Shown: piece by piece, positions 13,601-26,050 of the stretch
Layout: every line of letters begins with the position of its first letter
Numbering within the stretch: position 1 is the first letter of the stretch
Origin: Ciona savignyi
Lineage: Eukaryota; Chordata; Ascidiacea; Phlebobranchia; Cionidae
Reading direction: 5' to 3'
Length of the DNA stretch: 64,000 nucleotides
NCBI GenBank assembly: GCA_000149265.1
Contig: CH002567.1
Location: 1,463,498 to 1,527,497 of the forward strand
The notes under the pieces: generated by a model
Databases searched by the model: none
Told to the model about the DNA's origin: nothing
The model's input: the letters and a program-made list of their open reading frames with translations, nothing else
Position numbers and translations under genes: made by a program

Positions 13601-14109
13601 AATGAAAAACGCATGGGGCGTTAACAAACAAGTAATCGTCATATTACTCGTGCCCACCGTCGGGTTACCGGAGCTATTGCATTGTGTTATGTATGATTGA
13701 GACATTCCTTCAATTTGGTAGGACCTATCATTCCACTGGGTGCAGGCAATGCACCTTGCTAAAGAGCACAATGGACTAGCTGGCGACCAGTTTCGAACCT
13801 GTAACTATTCGGTTGAAAGCACTAAACCACCAAACTAACTGGTCAGACTAAATATGCAGATGTTGTACTGCTCCCAAAAAAGTTAAAGCATTCCAATGAA
13901 AAAAACGAAGGATTTATAGAAAGTGCAATTTGTTTATTAAACATCAATCACGAAAAACAAATTTGTGAAGAGGCAGCACTTGAGCGTGTATATTGTATTT
14001 TGTGAAATATTTGTAAAACACTCATGAAAATAATAAATTGAAACTGAATATTTATTGCAGCCAATACATACTATGCTTTTGTGCAACGACATGTGGTCTG
14101 GGTAAATAG
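10653..14109 (+). CDS. Secreted eight-cysteine (knottin-like) peptide precursor with C-terminal amidation signal, 4 exons
   Basis: Exons 10653-10706, 10829-10890, 11457-11621 and 14061-14109 splice in frame (phases 0, 2, 2) to a TAG, giving 109 aa. Residues 1-18 are a clear signal peptide (MDNVIWLLLLFAVLG core). An acidic then basic propeptide-like stretch follows. The C-terminal third holds eight cysteines spaced C-X6-C-X5-CC-X6-C-X5-C-X-C-X3-C. The protein ends Gly-Leu-Gly-Lys; carboxypeptidase trimming of Lys would expose Gly for amidation. The CC pair after two spaced cysteines suggests an inhibitor-cystine-knot fold, but no named family was recognised. The first three exons are well supported. 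The last sits 2.4 kb downstream, beyond SINE and hAT-like insertions; it was chosen because its acceptor (tttattgcag) is good, the phase fits, and it supplies the missing cysteines and a stop. Likely a secreted regulatory or defence peptide; its role is unknown. Confidence 0.62.
11918..12075 (+). mobile_element. hAT-like MITE (GGGTGGGCAAC family)
   Basis: Starts CAGGGGTGGGCAACTTCT and carries the family's core (gggtatggttagatacag, gcgggccgg). The right end is truncated. It lies in the last intron of the peptide gene. Confidence 0.75.
12990..13218 (+). repeat. tRNA-derived SINE, head truncated
   Basis: Matches from the tggtcactagc box through tccttgggtaaggcactt to the tail. It lies in the peptide gene's last intron. 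Confidence 0.8.
13592..13848 (-). repeat. tRNA-derived SINE; a second tail fragment lies at 13391-13434
   Basis: Shares ccaccgtcgggttaccggag and ggcaatg with the other copies; the head at the right end reads ccaaactaactggtcag. The nearby plus-strand fragment has the tail tgaatatcctatcctaa. Confidence 0.8.
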
Positions 14110-14373
14110 GTATTCATAGTATGAACTACAGTACTTGTTATTTAATATAAGGTATATGTGTACTAAGACGTAAGTGGATTAGTTAAAAAAGGCATATGTA
14201 GGAATAGATTTCATCAAAGTAAGCATTCAAACTTATCAATTAACCTTATTCAGTCGCAAATTAAATTAATTAGCACAAACAAAGTCACCTAAGTGTAGCA
14301 GCCGAGTAAAAAAACTAGAAAAAAAAAGTTAAAATGGAATAATCATTCTCGAGGCAATTTCCTTGTGCAATGA

Positions 14374-17300
14374 TTAGGAAAATCCTGAAAAAAGCAACCC
14401 ACTTGCAGATATAGCGTCACCCAAGCCAACAGTTTTAGACGGTTTCTTGCAAACTAAAACTGGACTGAAGAAATAGGAAACGCCGGATTTGTGCCAAGTA
14501 ATTGTAGAAAGACTCGGATCAAAATCTTTTGAGTCTGTATCGGAAACTGAAAGTCGAATTTTCCCGGAGACGCGGAGCTCAACCTTCTCCGGATGTTGGG
14601 CTATGTTGTCATCATCGCACGCTTGGGTGGATGCAATACGGGTGCCTGCAGTAACTGACGAGGCTTGGTTTCTCCACCGAGAGGTTGTAAGGATTGCAAC
14701 GACGTGAAACGGGAGGGTGTGGAAGTGGATTCGTGTGAGCCGCGAGCCACGGGGGGAAGAGTATTTCTTGAGCATCCATCCGACGATGTCGTTCGCAACC
14801 GGGATCGAAGGAGGACCGCTGAGGTGGGAGGAACAGTGCGGACCTCCGTCGACTCTGCACAACAGCCACAGCTCTTGCTCGTTTAGGCCGATCGAATCAA
14901 CCAACGGAAATATCTAAAGGACAAACCATTGGTACACATAAGTTGTTTTGTGCAGCAAAATTTTGCAACTATACAACTTGTGACCAAGAGCTGATGTGCA
15001 TAACATAACTGATCGGTTGAAACAAAACTAAAATAAGTTAAATTTATGTTAAGGTTAAGTTAAGCGGTCAACTATTCAATGGTATTTTTGTTTTTATTTT
15101 TTTGATGATGACTGTGTTTTAACGGATATTTACCTTACCATGTTTCCCATGTTGCTATTTAGTATTTAGTACTAAAGCAAAAATGAAAAACTAAGAAAAC
15201 AATTACTTGCTTAACTGTTTACACAGAGAAAACAAAAACAATGTTTTTTATGGAACCGCAGTTCAAACATGATTTTGATAAAAAATAAAAACCTGTGTGG
15301 CAATCTCTTTGGTGCAATCCTCATTAGCCATGCTTGCAAGTTCGACATGAATAGGAATATTGGACGACAAGGTTCTAAGTAATTCAGAGATATCGGATAT
15401 TCGCTTTTTCCAGTAAGACCTCTCTTGACTTTCCAAAAGGTGTAATCCTGGTTAAAACCGCCAATTTTGGGATTAAAGTGGTAAGTTTACCCTTAAATGC
15501 GGTTTGCCGTGTTTGGATAATAAACCAGTTTATGAAATGACAGCCTTATTAGAGTTAATATATTATGGGAAAAATGTACTCTTGGACCGGAATGGGTTGG
15601 GTTTCCAACACAACAACGTATGGATATGTTATATGTATGTCCACATTTGGGCTGCTGGATTAATCACAGTGTATTGCACATTAGGACGTCGGTATTCAAA
15701 CCAGTTTACATTCTAAAATCAATTTTGAAATCTAGAATTTTTTCCAAACTAATCCAAAAAAATTGTGTTTTTGGTTTAACCCTTTAGAAACGATAAGAAC
15801 AAATTTGTCCTTTTTGACATATGCTCATTCAAAATGAAAAATCTCCAAAATTTCTTGTCGAAACTGCTAAAGTTTGGTCTTATTGGAAAGCTATATGATA
15901 TATCTTTTGAAAACAGCAAACATAAACATAACTTTGCATTTGAAATTTTGAAGTAAAGTTTAGTTGAATTTTATGACTTTTTTTGGTGTAATTTTGAGGG
16001 AAAATTATCACAAAAAAACGTTTTTTTAATACTACGTTCAAAATGTTTGTTTCATTTAATGTCTCTATGGCAGTAGAATCAGTTTCGCTTCTTGGGATGT
16101 CCCGAATGTGATCTTACCTGGTTTTTTTTACATTTTTGGGGGGGTTTTGAGTATCTTTACGGTTATAGTCCACAATTTGATTCAAACCCTTTATTTATAG
16201 TTTATTTTAAGGGAAAAGTAGTAATATAAAGCAATATGGACTTGGTAGTAATCTAAATTACTATTCTAACATTTTTTATAATAAAAAACAAACAAAAAAA
16301 TTTGGCATGGGTGGACATGTAACATGAAATTAGTGACGTAATATTATTTTGATGACGTCATCAATACAAAATTATAATATAATTGTAGAAAATTTGTTTC
16401 TGAGTAACTTTGTAAAAATAAGTTAGGCTGTATTGTCAACAGATCAAAAACTATAACATTGTATAAGAAAGATTATGACGTGGACCCCCAAGTAGTGACG
16501 TCATCAAAAAATTAAAATTTCAGAAATTTTGGAAATTTTATTTCGAACAACTCTAGTGTTGAACATTTTGCTCTAACTATAACACGAGAGGCGCTAGAGC
16601 ACTACAAAGCGGACTCGGTCAAAACACGCAAACTGCGCAAAAACAATCTCGTTTCTAAAGGGTTAAATGAGGATATTCAAATGAAATTGTGTTACTTTCA
16701 TTGCAAAACACTTACAAAATTAATTATTCAACCATTAATTCAGTCTTTCAAACCTGAAATGACAATCAGATCCGGTTTAAAATCCTTAAGACTCGCAATG
16801 AACGGCTCAAATGCTGACATGTGAGAGTTGCTGACATCGTGTGAGAAAATAAATCGAGATGCTATTGGCGCCACACGACCTCCCCAACTGTAAATTAATA
16901 CAATTTTGGTAATTAATGCAGTCATTTTTATTGCTAAAATAGTTTTTTTCTTATTTTTCTTTGCCAATAAAAGTGTTTCATAATTTTAATAGATAAAAAG
17001 TTTTTTCCTAATTTTTATTGCCAATAAAAAGTTTTATAATTTTAATAGATAAAAAGATTTTTCCTTAAGTTTAAGTAGTAAAAAATCCTTTAATTTTATT
17101 GCGGTAAAGAGTTTTAATTTTCATAGTAGTAAGAAATGTTCTTTATTTTCATTGCAGTAAATTTTCCTAATTTTTTTTCTAAAAAATAGGTTTTTCTAAT
17201 TATTATTTAGAAATTAAGTTTTTCTTTAAAACATTTAGTTCTGGACATTTATAGCTAAAAATATCCTTTTTGTTGCAATTTCTTCAAACAACCTCATTCA

Positions 17301-20112
17301 TAAAATAATAAACTTTTAACAAATTTTAAAATTTGTAATAGTAACATGCATAGTGTGGATCAATATTTCATTTACATTTTACCTTTCACCTTTGCTAAAT
17401 TCAAGAATGATGTGATACTCGTCTTCATCAACAAATGAAGAGGAAGGGACTTGGAGCAACGGGTGAAGCAGCGGCTTCAGTTTCGGGCCGACTGGAGCGC
17501 CGATAGCCACTTCACCACCAACGGGAATTAGTGATGCAAGCTTTTGTGCCATCAGTGCAGCATTCCCACCAATGTAATACTGGGGGTGTTTATGAAATTT
17601 TGAAAGAATATCATAAATTTATTAGCTGTTTAAACAGATCTAGCTTTATTAGTTGAATAAACACTTACACACAAAAAAATAAGTTATCATGTTAAGGCAA
17701 TATGATAACAGTATAAGCCAAAAATATTTCAAAAAATATGTTCTACCGTGTTCTTATGCCTAAAACCATGTAGAACATAATATATACTGCAAGACTGTAA
17801 AGATTTGAAATAATCTTTGTCATCATCTGAGCAAAGTACAAACCTCTGTGCCATCCACAGTTCTCGCAGCTTTAAGAATTTTCCGGAACTGTTCTCCATT
17901 CTCCATGTACCGTTCCCCGCCAGCACCTTTTGCATGGTGGAATGCAAATGTTTCTTTTAGGTCTTTCACGTTTTTTAAGCTTGGGTGGTCCACTAGATGG
18001 TACACAGGGAACGAAGCATTTGAGTCAAGAGCGTTGATGAGTTTGCTTCCTTTTAAAATGATGTCCACGTTCCCATTTACTCTGTATTTAACAAAGATTT
18101 TAGGATAGGCACAAAGAAAGTTTAGTTAATTTTTTGTTTCCACGATGAAAACACAAAGCATGGCGTTTAATAATAAATTGGAAAGCGACAGTTGTTAAAA
18201 CATGTCTAAAATCAAAATTATTGCTCATATGAAAAACATTTTTTTGGTTGTGTATTAGATAAAAAACAGCTATTTCCATTATTTTTATACTGTTTTACAT
18301 TATAAAGACATCATTTACCCCTTTAAATTATTTAACCCACTGGTGTGAGTTATGTCTGTTAAGTGCCTTTCCATACATAAGGGCGTTATGACAGGTTTCT
18401 ATTTTCCTTAAGTCGGTCTGATAAAAAGGTTTTTTTCAATAAGAATTTTAACCTAGACCTTAAGCAAAAGGCTGTATGAAGCAATATAGTATATAATGTT
18501 TATCCCCACCCCTTAAATAAAAAACACAAGGGGTGCTACAACACTGGCAATCACCAGATTACTTTGTGCACACCTACTGGTTACTAGAGACTAGAGTTAT
18601 TGTGTAATGAATATATAAAACGTTTTTGTTGTATTAGATAACCCATTTTATTGTATTAGATAACCTAGGGACATCATAACTAGTTGTACGTCACTTCCTC
18701 ATGCATTTTGTGTTTTTTAGGTTTTGTTAAGTTTTGGTCCAAGTAACGCTTTTGCACAAGTTGTTCACACTGCTATTTTGATTATTTCTTATTTATTTTC
18801 ATATTTTAATCTGCATTTATCATAAGGTGGCACCTGCTTTGACGCATGGTTTTTCGGGGTGCCTCTAAATTCTACAGGATCGATTGGAGTGCTTGGATCA
18901 CTTAGATTGCTATGGAAAGTAATTCTAACCCTGTCCCAAACAATAATCTCAACCCCAGAACTAACTTTAACCCCAACCCTAACATTAATATCATAGCTCT
19001 TGTGGTTATAAAGTATAGTAAGTGATGAAAGCGCTCCATGCGATCGAAGCGATCCTGTAGTATTTAGAGGTACCGGTTTCTCGGTGTCTCCTTGTTAAAC
19101 TTGAGTTTAATTTATGTTCGTATTGTTACTATTTTGTTGCTGTGCGTTTAACAAATAAATATGTTTAATTGATTGATGGTTGGTTTCCATGTAACAACCT
19201 TATGGCCAACACCTTTCGGTATCTCTAACTACTACAGGACCGCTTGGAACGCATAAAACGCTTAAATCGCTTGGATACCCCGTATGGAAAGTACGTCAAT
19301 TTTCGCCGAGATCTCGAGTGTGCACGCGCCAAATATTTAAGTGTGCAGTGTGCAAACGTCCAAGAATGCACACTTCAAGTGTGCACACAATCTCCTTTTC
19401 ATAACTGTTTTACCAAAATCTTAAAAAAATATTAATCTATCCTCAATCTTTTGTGTCCGTCAGCTAACATATCTATCTACATAACTAAAAATGTATGGAA
19501 AGTGAATTACCCGAGGTCCAGAGGTAGGTTTACAAGGTTATTGGAAATTATACGATATTTATACTGCCAGCTCGCGAGTGTGTGTAAAATTACCCAAGTG
19601 TGCAAAGACGCAGGGAAAAAAAAAACTCGAGTGTGCAGCTGCCATACTTTCCATACTGGTTGGATACTATACTTCGTATACTATACTTCGTAATTACAAA
19701 AGCCATGATAATAATGTTAGGGTTGGGGTTAAAGTTAGTTCTGGGGTTGAGATTAGTGTTTGGGACAGGGTTAGAATTACTTTCCATAGCAATCTAAGTG
19801 ATCCAAGCACTCCAATCGCGATCCTGTAGTATTTAGAGGCACCCACACATTAGCATCAGACTTGCTGTGTGGGTTTGTGCAACACGATTTTGTATCTTAC
19901 CCAACAGCTATGCGTTTGAATCGGTGTTCTTCCTGAGGTTGCAAAATAAGTTTGCTCCAAGATTCTGCAACCTTAATTCGCGAAGGACTTTCATTGTTTA
20001 CGAAACTTCCTGAAAACTCCACAATCGTTTCAAAATTCCAGTTATAGTACGCAAAAAGTGCCGATATACCGACTATGGCAAGCGTAAAATATGTACATGC
20101 TGCAACACCCAT
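14374..20112 (-). CDS. ADPGK: ADP-dependent glucokinase, complete, 6 exons
   Basis: Exons in gene order: 20112-19901, 18081-17844, 17579-17383, 16887-16754, 15447-15293, 14913-14374; 1476 nt, 491 aa, close to the usual vertebrate length of about 497. The enzyme phosphorylates glucose to glucose-6-phosphate using ADP as donor and is an ER-associated ribokinase-fold kinase. Seen: a hydrophobic N-terminal segment (residues about 5-23) fitting ER targeting; GGNAALMAQK, where the family has GGNAAL; a RFIFSHD segment; LTRIHFHTL; and C-terminal TVGLGDAIS with the catalytic Asp at about 478 in the GXGD motif. All key motifs are intact. Intron 1 holds TIR elements and intron 4 a piggyBac-like element. 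A strong splice acceptor sits one base before the ATG. The gene converges on the peptide gene, with 264 bases between stop codons. Confidence 0.97.
15780..16662. mobile_element. piggyBac-like non-autonomous element (883 bp) in ADPGK intron 4
   Basis: Bounded by TTAA at 15776-15779 and 16663-16666. The ends are CCCTTTAGAAACGA and its exact reverse complement. TTAA targets with CCC-starting ends are the hallmark of the piggyBac superfamily. No transposase frame is visible. Confidence 0.85.
16950..17230. repeat. Degenerate AT-rich tandem repeat in ADPGK intron 3
   Basis: Recurring variants of a unit near ttttaatagataaaaagttt, spaced roughly 30-60 bases apart. Confidence 0.5.
18118..18215. repeat. 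Single end of the long-TIR MITE family (full copy at 30444-30748)
   Basis: Shares tttgtttccacgatgaaaac and gttaaaacatgtctaaaa with the element at 30444. Further single ends lie at about 48188-48290, 51350-51450 and 52690-52790. Confidence 0.65.
18858..19074. mobile_element. Short TIR element with 10-bp target duplication
   Basis: Ends GGTGCCTCTAAA and, inverted, GGTACCTCTAAA, with inverted similarity continuing to about 27 bp. Flanks GGTTTTTCGG and GGTTTCTCGG match at 9 of 10 bases. A 9-10 bp duplication would suit a Mutator-like family; the assignment is uncertain. Confidence 0.65.
19218..19843. mobile_element. Longer member of the same TIR family, 626 bp
   Basis: Ends GGTATCTCTAACTACTACAG and the inverted GGTGCCTCTAAATACTACAG. 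Its right 140 bp is an inverted copy of the left part of the 18858 element. Its core (19262-19430) recurs inverted at the left edge of the window. Confidence 0.65.
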
Positions 20113-20140
20113 TCTAGAAAAAAATTAAATAAGTTAAATC
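20113..20140 (-). promoter_or_regulatory. Strong 3' splice acceptor one base before the ADPGK start (5'-UTR intron or spliced-leader site)
   Basis: On the minus strand a T-rich run ends in ttctag, followed by a single A and then the ATG at 20112. Ascidians trans-splice a short leader onto many mRNAs, so this fits a spliced-leader acceptor. A conventional 5'-UTR intron is the alternative. Confidence 0.5.
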
Positions 20141-20426
20141 ACTGCTAAATCGGTTGTTTACTTTTTAATTGAAATAGTTTAAACGTAAAACATGGAAACA
20201 ATTTAACCCGTGTCGTGCAGGTATGAGTTTTCATTTCTTCCAAATCCGTTCACAAATTTTTTTTGGGAAAGAGTCTTTTTTATTGCAAAATGTATATAAA
20301 AGTGTTGGAAAAGTTGACACCAAGTAACATAAATCATGGTATAGATACGGTACCTTAAATGGGGGATCAGCTATAGATGTTTTAAAACCTATTTTTGTGA
20401 CTCGGGTTAAAAAATTGAAATCCGTA

Positions 20427-20708
20427 GATAGGATAGGATATTCATCTTTATCCCCGTGAATGGGAAAATCAAGGAGGTTAACACACGGGCAATCGTCAGA
20501 TCACCTCGCGCCCATCGTCGGGTTACCGGAGCTATTTCAGTGTGTTGTACATGATAGACACGTTCCTTCAATTTGGTAGAACCCATTAATCCGCTGGGTT
20601 CAGGCAATGTACGTAAAGTGCCTTGCCCAAGGACACAACCACGACCAGTTTCCACCTGCAACCTTTCGATTGAAAGGCGACGCACTTAACCGTTAGACCA
20701 ACGGGCCG
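20427..20708 (-). repeat. tRNA-derived SINE, full length
   Basis: A well-preserved copy running from the ataggataggatattcat tail to the tRNA-like head at the right end (aaccgttagaccaacgggcc). Confidence 0.9.
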
Positions 20709-20924
20709 CACAAATAGATAGATATCCAAAGTTATAACACGGTTCATTATTTCAATCCAGTCACGAACGCCTAAATATAACTACAGTAGGGCCTACATAT
20801 GTGTATCTATAACTGTATATGTTATATTTTTGCGTTTCTGTGACAAATACCTAGACGTAGCTTTCACTGATTGGTTAGAGCCAAATCCTATATAACATGG
20901 CATTTAAAACTGAACAAGTGACGA

Positions 20925-21112
20925 AAGGATAGGGCATGATAGGATATTCATGTTTATCCCCGTAAATGGGAAAACCAAGGAGTTAACACACGGCCAATCG
21001 TCAGATCACCTCGCACCCACCGTCGGGTTACCGGAGCTATTGGAATGTGTGGATTATATGATTCACACGTTCCTTCGGTTTAGAACCCATTAATCCGCTG
21101 GTTTCAGGCAAC
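20925..21112 (-). repeat. tRNA-derived SINE, 5' truncated
   Basis: Tail and body match; it stops at the ggtttcaggcaa box. A plus-strand scrap of the same family lies at about 21155-21255. Confidence 0.8.
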
Positions 21113-21324
21113 AAACCGTCATCATTATCAACGTATCAATCATGAACGACACACAATTTCTCAGAAAACCGGACGGTCACCACCAGGTAATCTGACGATT
21201 TCCAGTGTGATTAGTTTGATTTTTTTCCATTCGCAGGATCAAACATAAATATTCATGCCTGTTGTTCCAAAAATAATAAAGCATACGGCACTATGTCGAT
21301 GAGATAATCTTAGTGAATTAGTGC

Positions 21325-21665
21325 ATTGCTTTTTAACCGAAGGGTTGCAGGTCCGAAATTGGTCGCTAACTAGTCAGTTTCTCGTTAATGGTTAATGGGA
21401 AAACTCCTCGTTAATGGGAAAACGCAAGGGGTGTTATTACAGGGGTAATGGCCAGATTACCTCGCGCCCACCGTCGGTTTACTTGAGCTATTGTAGTGTG
21501 TTGTGTATGATTAGGACGTTCCTTTAATTTGGCGGAACCCATCATTGTACTGGTCTTTTAAGTGACTTGCCCAAGGACGCAACCGACCAGCTAGTGACCC
21601 ATTTCGCAAGAGCAACCTTTCGGCTGAAATTTACGGCGCACTAAACTGCCAAGCTAACCGGCCGG
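21325..21665. repeat. Two SINE pieces in inverted orientation
   Basis: A plus-strand head (gggttgcaggtccgaaattgg) runs directly into a minus-strand copy from about 21391 that ends in aaccggccggac. The boundary carries a short duplicated ctcgttaatgggaaaac. Confidence 0.7.
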
Positions 21666-22134
21666 ACAATGATAGCCATCCTTATCTAATGTAATAAAGT
21701 TTAGGCCATCGACAATAAAGTGTAATGACAATAATAATAAAAGTAATACCACCCTTTTATTATATAAGATGCAATCATATCTGATGATAAAAAGGCATAT
21801 CACAGGCATACCGTAAGCTACGTATATCTAGGGCTATACATAACCTGAGAATGGGATATTACATCAATTACCTTTTATATCTGCTATTTAAGTTTCAACC
21901 TTTTCACCTTGAGGGAAACAATTAGCGTCATCAAAAATTCAATGTGCCTACATTAAATGATTAAACATGTCGACCTTTCTTTTATTTAATGTCCGTTTAA
22001 ATGACCATTTGCAAATTCCTACGTGAATAGCAAGTGGTAAAGCTAGCATTCCATACAACCTTTGTAATTGTGCGTTGACATTAAGTGTTATCAGATTTTA
22101 ATTGTTCGATATAGGCTATACACGTGCAAAATTA

Positions 22135-22165
22135 TGAAATATATATATATATGTATATATATTTG
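22135..22165. repeat. AT dinucleotide microsatellite
   Basis: A short run of alternating AT/TA with one G interruption. Confidence 0.6.
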
Positions 22166-22337
22166 GTTAATTGGTCGAAGGTTAAAATAAAACGGAATGT
22201 TAAAAACATTATATCTACGAGCGCAAAAAAATATATTGATATGTGTCTAGGTAGATAGGGAGGTTGTCGTAGTCGGCAGGTGCGCAATCCCCATAGCCAA
22301 CTGGTTAAAGTTAAAATGAACTAATAACGAGGTCAAT

Positions 22338-22630
22338 TAGGATAGGATAGGATATTCATGTTTATCCCCATCAATGGGAAAACCAAGGGGTTAACACAGG
22401 GCAATAGTCAAATAACCACGCGTTAAAACGTCGGGTTAACGGAGCTATTACAGTATGTTATTTATAAATCACAAGTTCCTTTAATTTAGTAGAAATTAAT
22501 AATCCGCTGGATTCAGGCAATGTCCGTTAAGTGCCTTACCCAACGACACAACCAATTAGCTAATGACCAGTTTCGTTTCTACAACCCTTCGGCTAAAAGG
22601 CGACACACTAACCAGACTAATCGGTCTGTC
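22338..22630 (-). repeat. tRNA-derived SINE, full length, diverged
   Basis: Tail aggataggataggatattc at the left and head cagactaatcggtctgtc at the right. Confidence 0.85.
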
Positions 22631-25600
22631 TAATTAGACAGTGTGAAATTTTTTTAGGGATTTACTTTCTCTTTAATTGATTTTGACGTTTAAAAATAAA
22701 AATTGTTAAATTGCATAAAACCCAAGTTCTTAAGTTAATACAATGTATACTTGTGTTTACTTTATTTCTTAAAATTTCAAAAAATCACAATGCGAATTAT
22801 ATATCAGAAATATCCAAATAAGCTTTCTGTTTGAAAAAAAAAAACAACCTAAAAACAAAATCAGACTACGTATAGCGTTTAACCTAGCAAATATTTTTTT
22901 AGTTACACCATTGAAAAGCACGGAAATTGTCTGTGCTTAAACTGGTTTACGCATAATGAAAAACAATTTGCATACTGGGGAAATTGATTTAAAATGAGCG
23001 GTGCTATAACGGGAATTGCGGGCTGTTCCGCGATTACGAGACAACCCACGGGTTGTAACAAAACAAACACATCGCGTACCTTGCCAGCGATTATACGGTC
23101 AATCTTCAGTTTTCGGCGATCGAGGTTTAAAAACAACAAACTTAAAACGATTCCACTCTCGGTTACTAGCCGAAAGCTACAACACCTTATATCATGTTCT
23201 ATGATCACGTTCTGTTTGCTAAGACGCAAAAATTCGTGCGCACCACACCTTAACGTTCAATTGAACTTGGTTGAAGTAACCAAGTATACCTCAAAGCGAT
23301 ATGTTATTATTGACCAGCGAAAAATAGAGTATAAGAGCAAAAATTCCCCGAACGAAGTAAACGGGAAGAAAAGTTGTAAATGTTTTGTAACACGGAAACT
23401 TCATTGCGCCTATATTTAGCTAAAATCCTTCGCTGTATGGTAATTAGTCGAGAGATAACATATCGACTTCGGTAATCCGCCGATTAAAATCACAAATTGC
23501 AGCATGAATCGAAAATAGAAAGCGCCCGTGCTCGTTTTAAATCTCGCGAATGAGTGGACGCCACTAATCGGAAGCAAGATTTGCATTTTCCTTTGATTGC
23601 GTAACCATCTAGTATTGCATAGAAAAAAAAGTACAATGCTGTTTTCCTTCAGGCTGTTACTGAAGGCAAGGTCACCTTATGTAATAAACCACATCACATA
23701 TATGTTTATTATAATTAGTTTATTGTGAGTGCGGTTCCCATTCAATCACTATTTATTACGATCTATACACGACTGTTGCAAAAATACAGGGTCGTAGGAT
23801 TTAAATGGTTTAGAAAAACTTGTGTGGGATACAGGTTTACTAAATTGACACGTCGAGGTAAACGTAATAATACACTAACCAAAACAACTACAACCTTAGT
23901 TTTTGGGTTTTACAAACAAAGGGAGAGATTGTGCGAATTTCACGAACACGCATATAATCAGCGGCAATAATTTTAGAAAACCGGTTTTGCAATGTTTCTA
24001 TTACTATTGGCCTAGTCCACACGGAATCGTCGAAATACCATCCAGTATCGGATTTCTACTACTCATGCCTGATGGTTATCACACGCACGGGCGCAAGTAC
24101 ATGTGTGGTGAATTTTCGAGCACTAAAGTCCATCGTAATCTTGTAAAACAACATTCCGAAAGCATTTTAAAACCCGCAGAAAATTGTCACGTTGCGACAT
24201 TGGCCTACACTGAATTCCAGGAACTGTACGGTTTGCCGTTTTTAGAGCCCAAACTTAACCTTGCTGTCAGAAAATTAAATCCTTATCGTAGAAAATGAAA
24301 ATAACAGTTACTGTATAAGCTTAGGAGAAAACTCCAAATCAGCGAAGCGGTATCGGGTTAAAGTACTTGTTTCAAATGTCATTTTGGATAAATCGTCTTT
24401 ATGTGAAGGAATGGCTTTATGTTTCGTACATAGTTTATTAGTTTTTAGACTGCAAGATCCCCAAACTAGATTTTATTATGACAATGCATTTGATTGACGC
24501 GTAAAAATATAGTTTTAAAGTGTAAGTGTACCCGCACACGTGTATACGGCCGGTTTAAACTTTTACGATTCTACTGCGATTTAGAACACCGGCGATTTAA
24601 TTGCAAAACATTAAACATCCACACAAATATACGAGGCCGGTGCAACATTATAACCTTACCCTAAAAATAAACATTAACGCCAATTGCTAGACGTGTGCAT
24701 TACGGGACCATAAACCACATAGAACAAACTAATGTCGGGGTGATAATCAATTTGGCTTGACCTGACTAACTCCTGACACCGGAGACCTGTAAAAGTGAGA
24801 AAAATATTGCGCTGTTTTATGGGCGGCAATTAACCATGAAAAACGGTCAGGTTCCAGTTATGACATTCGGTTTATTAGTTAATTGCAGGCGTGTTTTACA
24901 ATGGTAGCTTTTTCGCCTTCTTCTAGTCACATATTGTACGCATATAAAGCAGGGTGTTCAAGGTTGGATTAGGTATGACAAGTATTAAGCGTAGTACAGC
25001 TTCGTCTGTAGGAGGAGTTGTCATCTTCAAGTGATACTACCCATACGCTTTCGTTTTAATTATTCTCTACGTACCGTGTGGTCAACTCAGCAAAAAGGAA
25101 AGATTATGTTTATTTTTTACAATAACGGAAAGCAAGTCGTGGCGCTATGATTTGCGGCGACACGTACGTTTTGTGTACTGCATCCGCATTACGAAGGTGT
25201 GCATGCAAAATCAGATTAGAAATTAGAAGGTTTGTTTATTCGTCGAAGTCTGGTTTTGGTCGCATAAATAGGGGGAAGTGATGGCATCTTTTCACCACAA
25301 AGAATTGCGACTTTGTAACCGTCAGTCGAAATGCATTTAAGCTGTTGAAAGTGTAGAATAACGGACGAAGTTTTGCCGACTGCTCGTTATCACGTATCTA
25401 GCGGTATTAACGAATAGAGGTGGGCGGGCGGTGGAGAAATTTTAAATGTTTACGCAAATTGCGATTTCGTGCCCTTAGGTAGCAGGTATTTTAACTGAGT
25501 AAATTGAAATCGCTGTTTTCGCAAACGAAATTTTGCGATTATTCGATGTCGTATTTTTAGAAAAAGCATCGTTCAGACGACGATTAGTTACGGCGGTTCT

Positions 25601-26050
25601 GTGCGTGGTAGAATTCTGTATTAAGATAAAAATTGAACCTGTTAACAAAACAGTTCGAACCATAAATATAAAGATTATGTTTAAAATGTCAAAGACCTTC
25701 AAATAGAATATAAACAAACTCGGTCGGACGGAGCATTGCTGAGCAGCAAACGACAATTCAGCGTTGGGTTTAATGAAATTTTTTGCATAACGAGAAGCCC
25801 TGCTGTAATCATCATTTCTTTTTTCCTTTTAATTACTTAATTACGAAATCTGACCTGAAATATTCTGGGTGCGGTTTTTAGTACCGGTTGCTTGGTACTT
25901 TTTCTGGGATTCAAAGCAAGAAGTGAAGGTTCAAAGCAGTTTTAAGGTGAGTTTTTGGTTTATTTTCCATTATTTAATACTGCAACAAAAATGAATAAAA
26001 AAGAGGTTATGTTTTTCACTATAATCCCTTATTTGTCGTTACCTTATCAC

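Noticed and set aside
22994..23419. 141-codon open frame on the plus strand with overlapping minus-strand frames
   Set aside because: Composition is not protein-like, no family was recognised and the antisense frame is similarly open; treated as non-coding.
23903..24298. 131-codon open frame on the plus strand
   Set aside because: No motif, no signal peptide and no plausible flanking splice sites that add conserved sequence.
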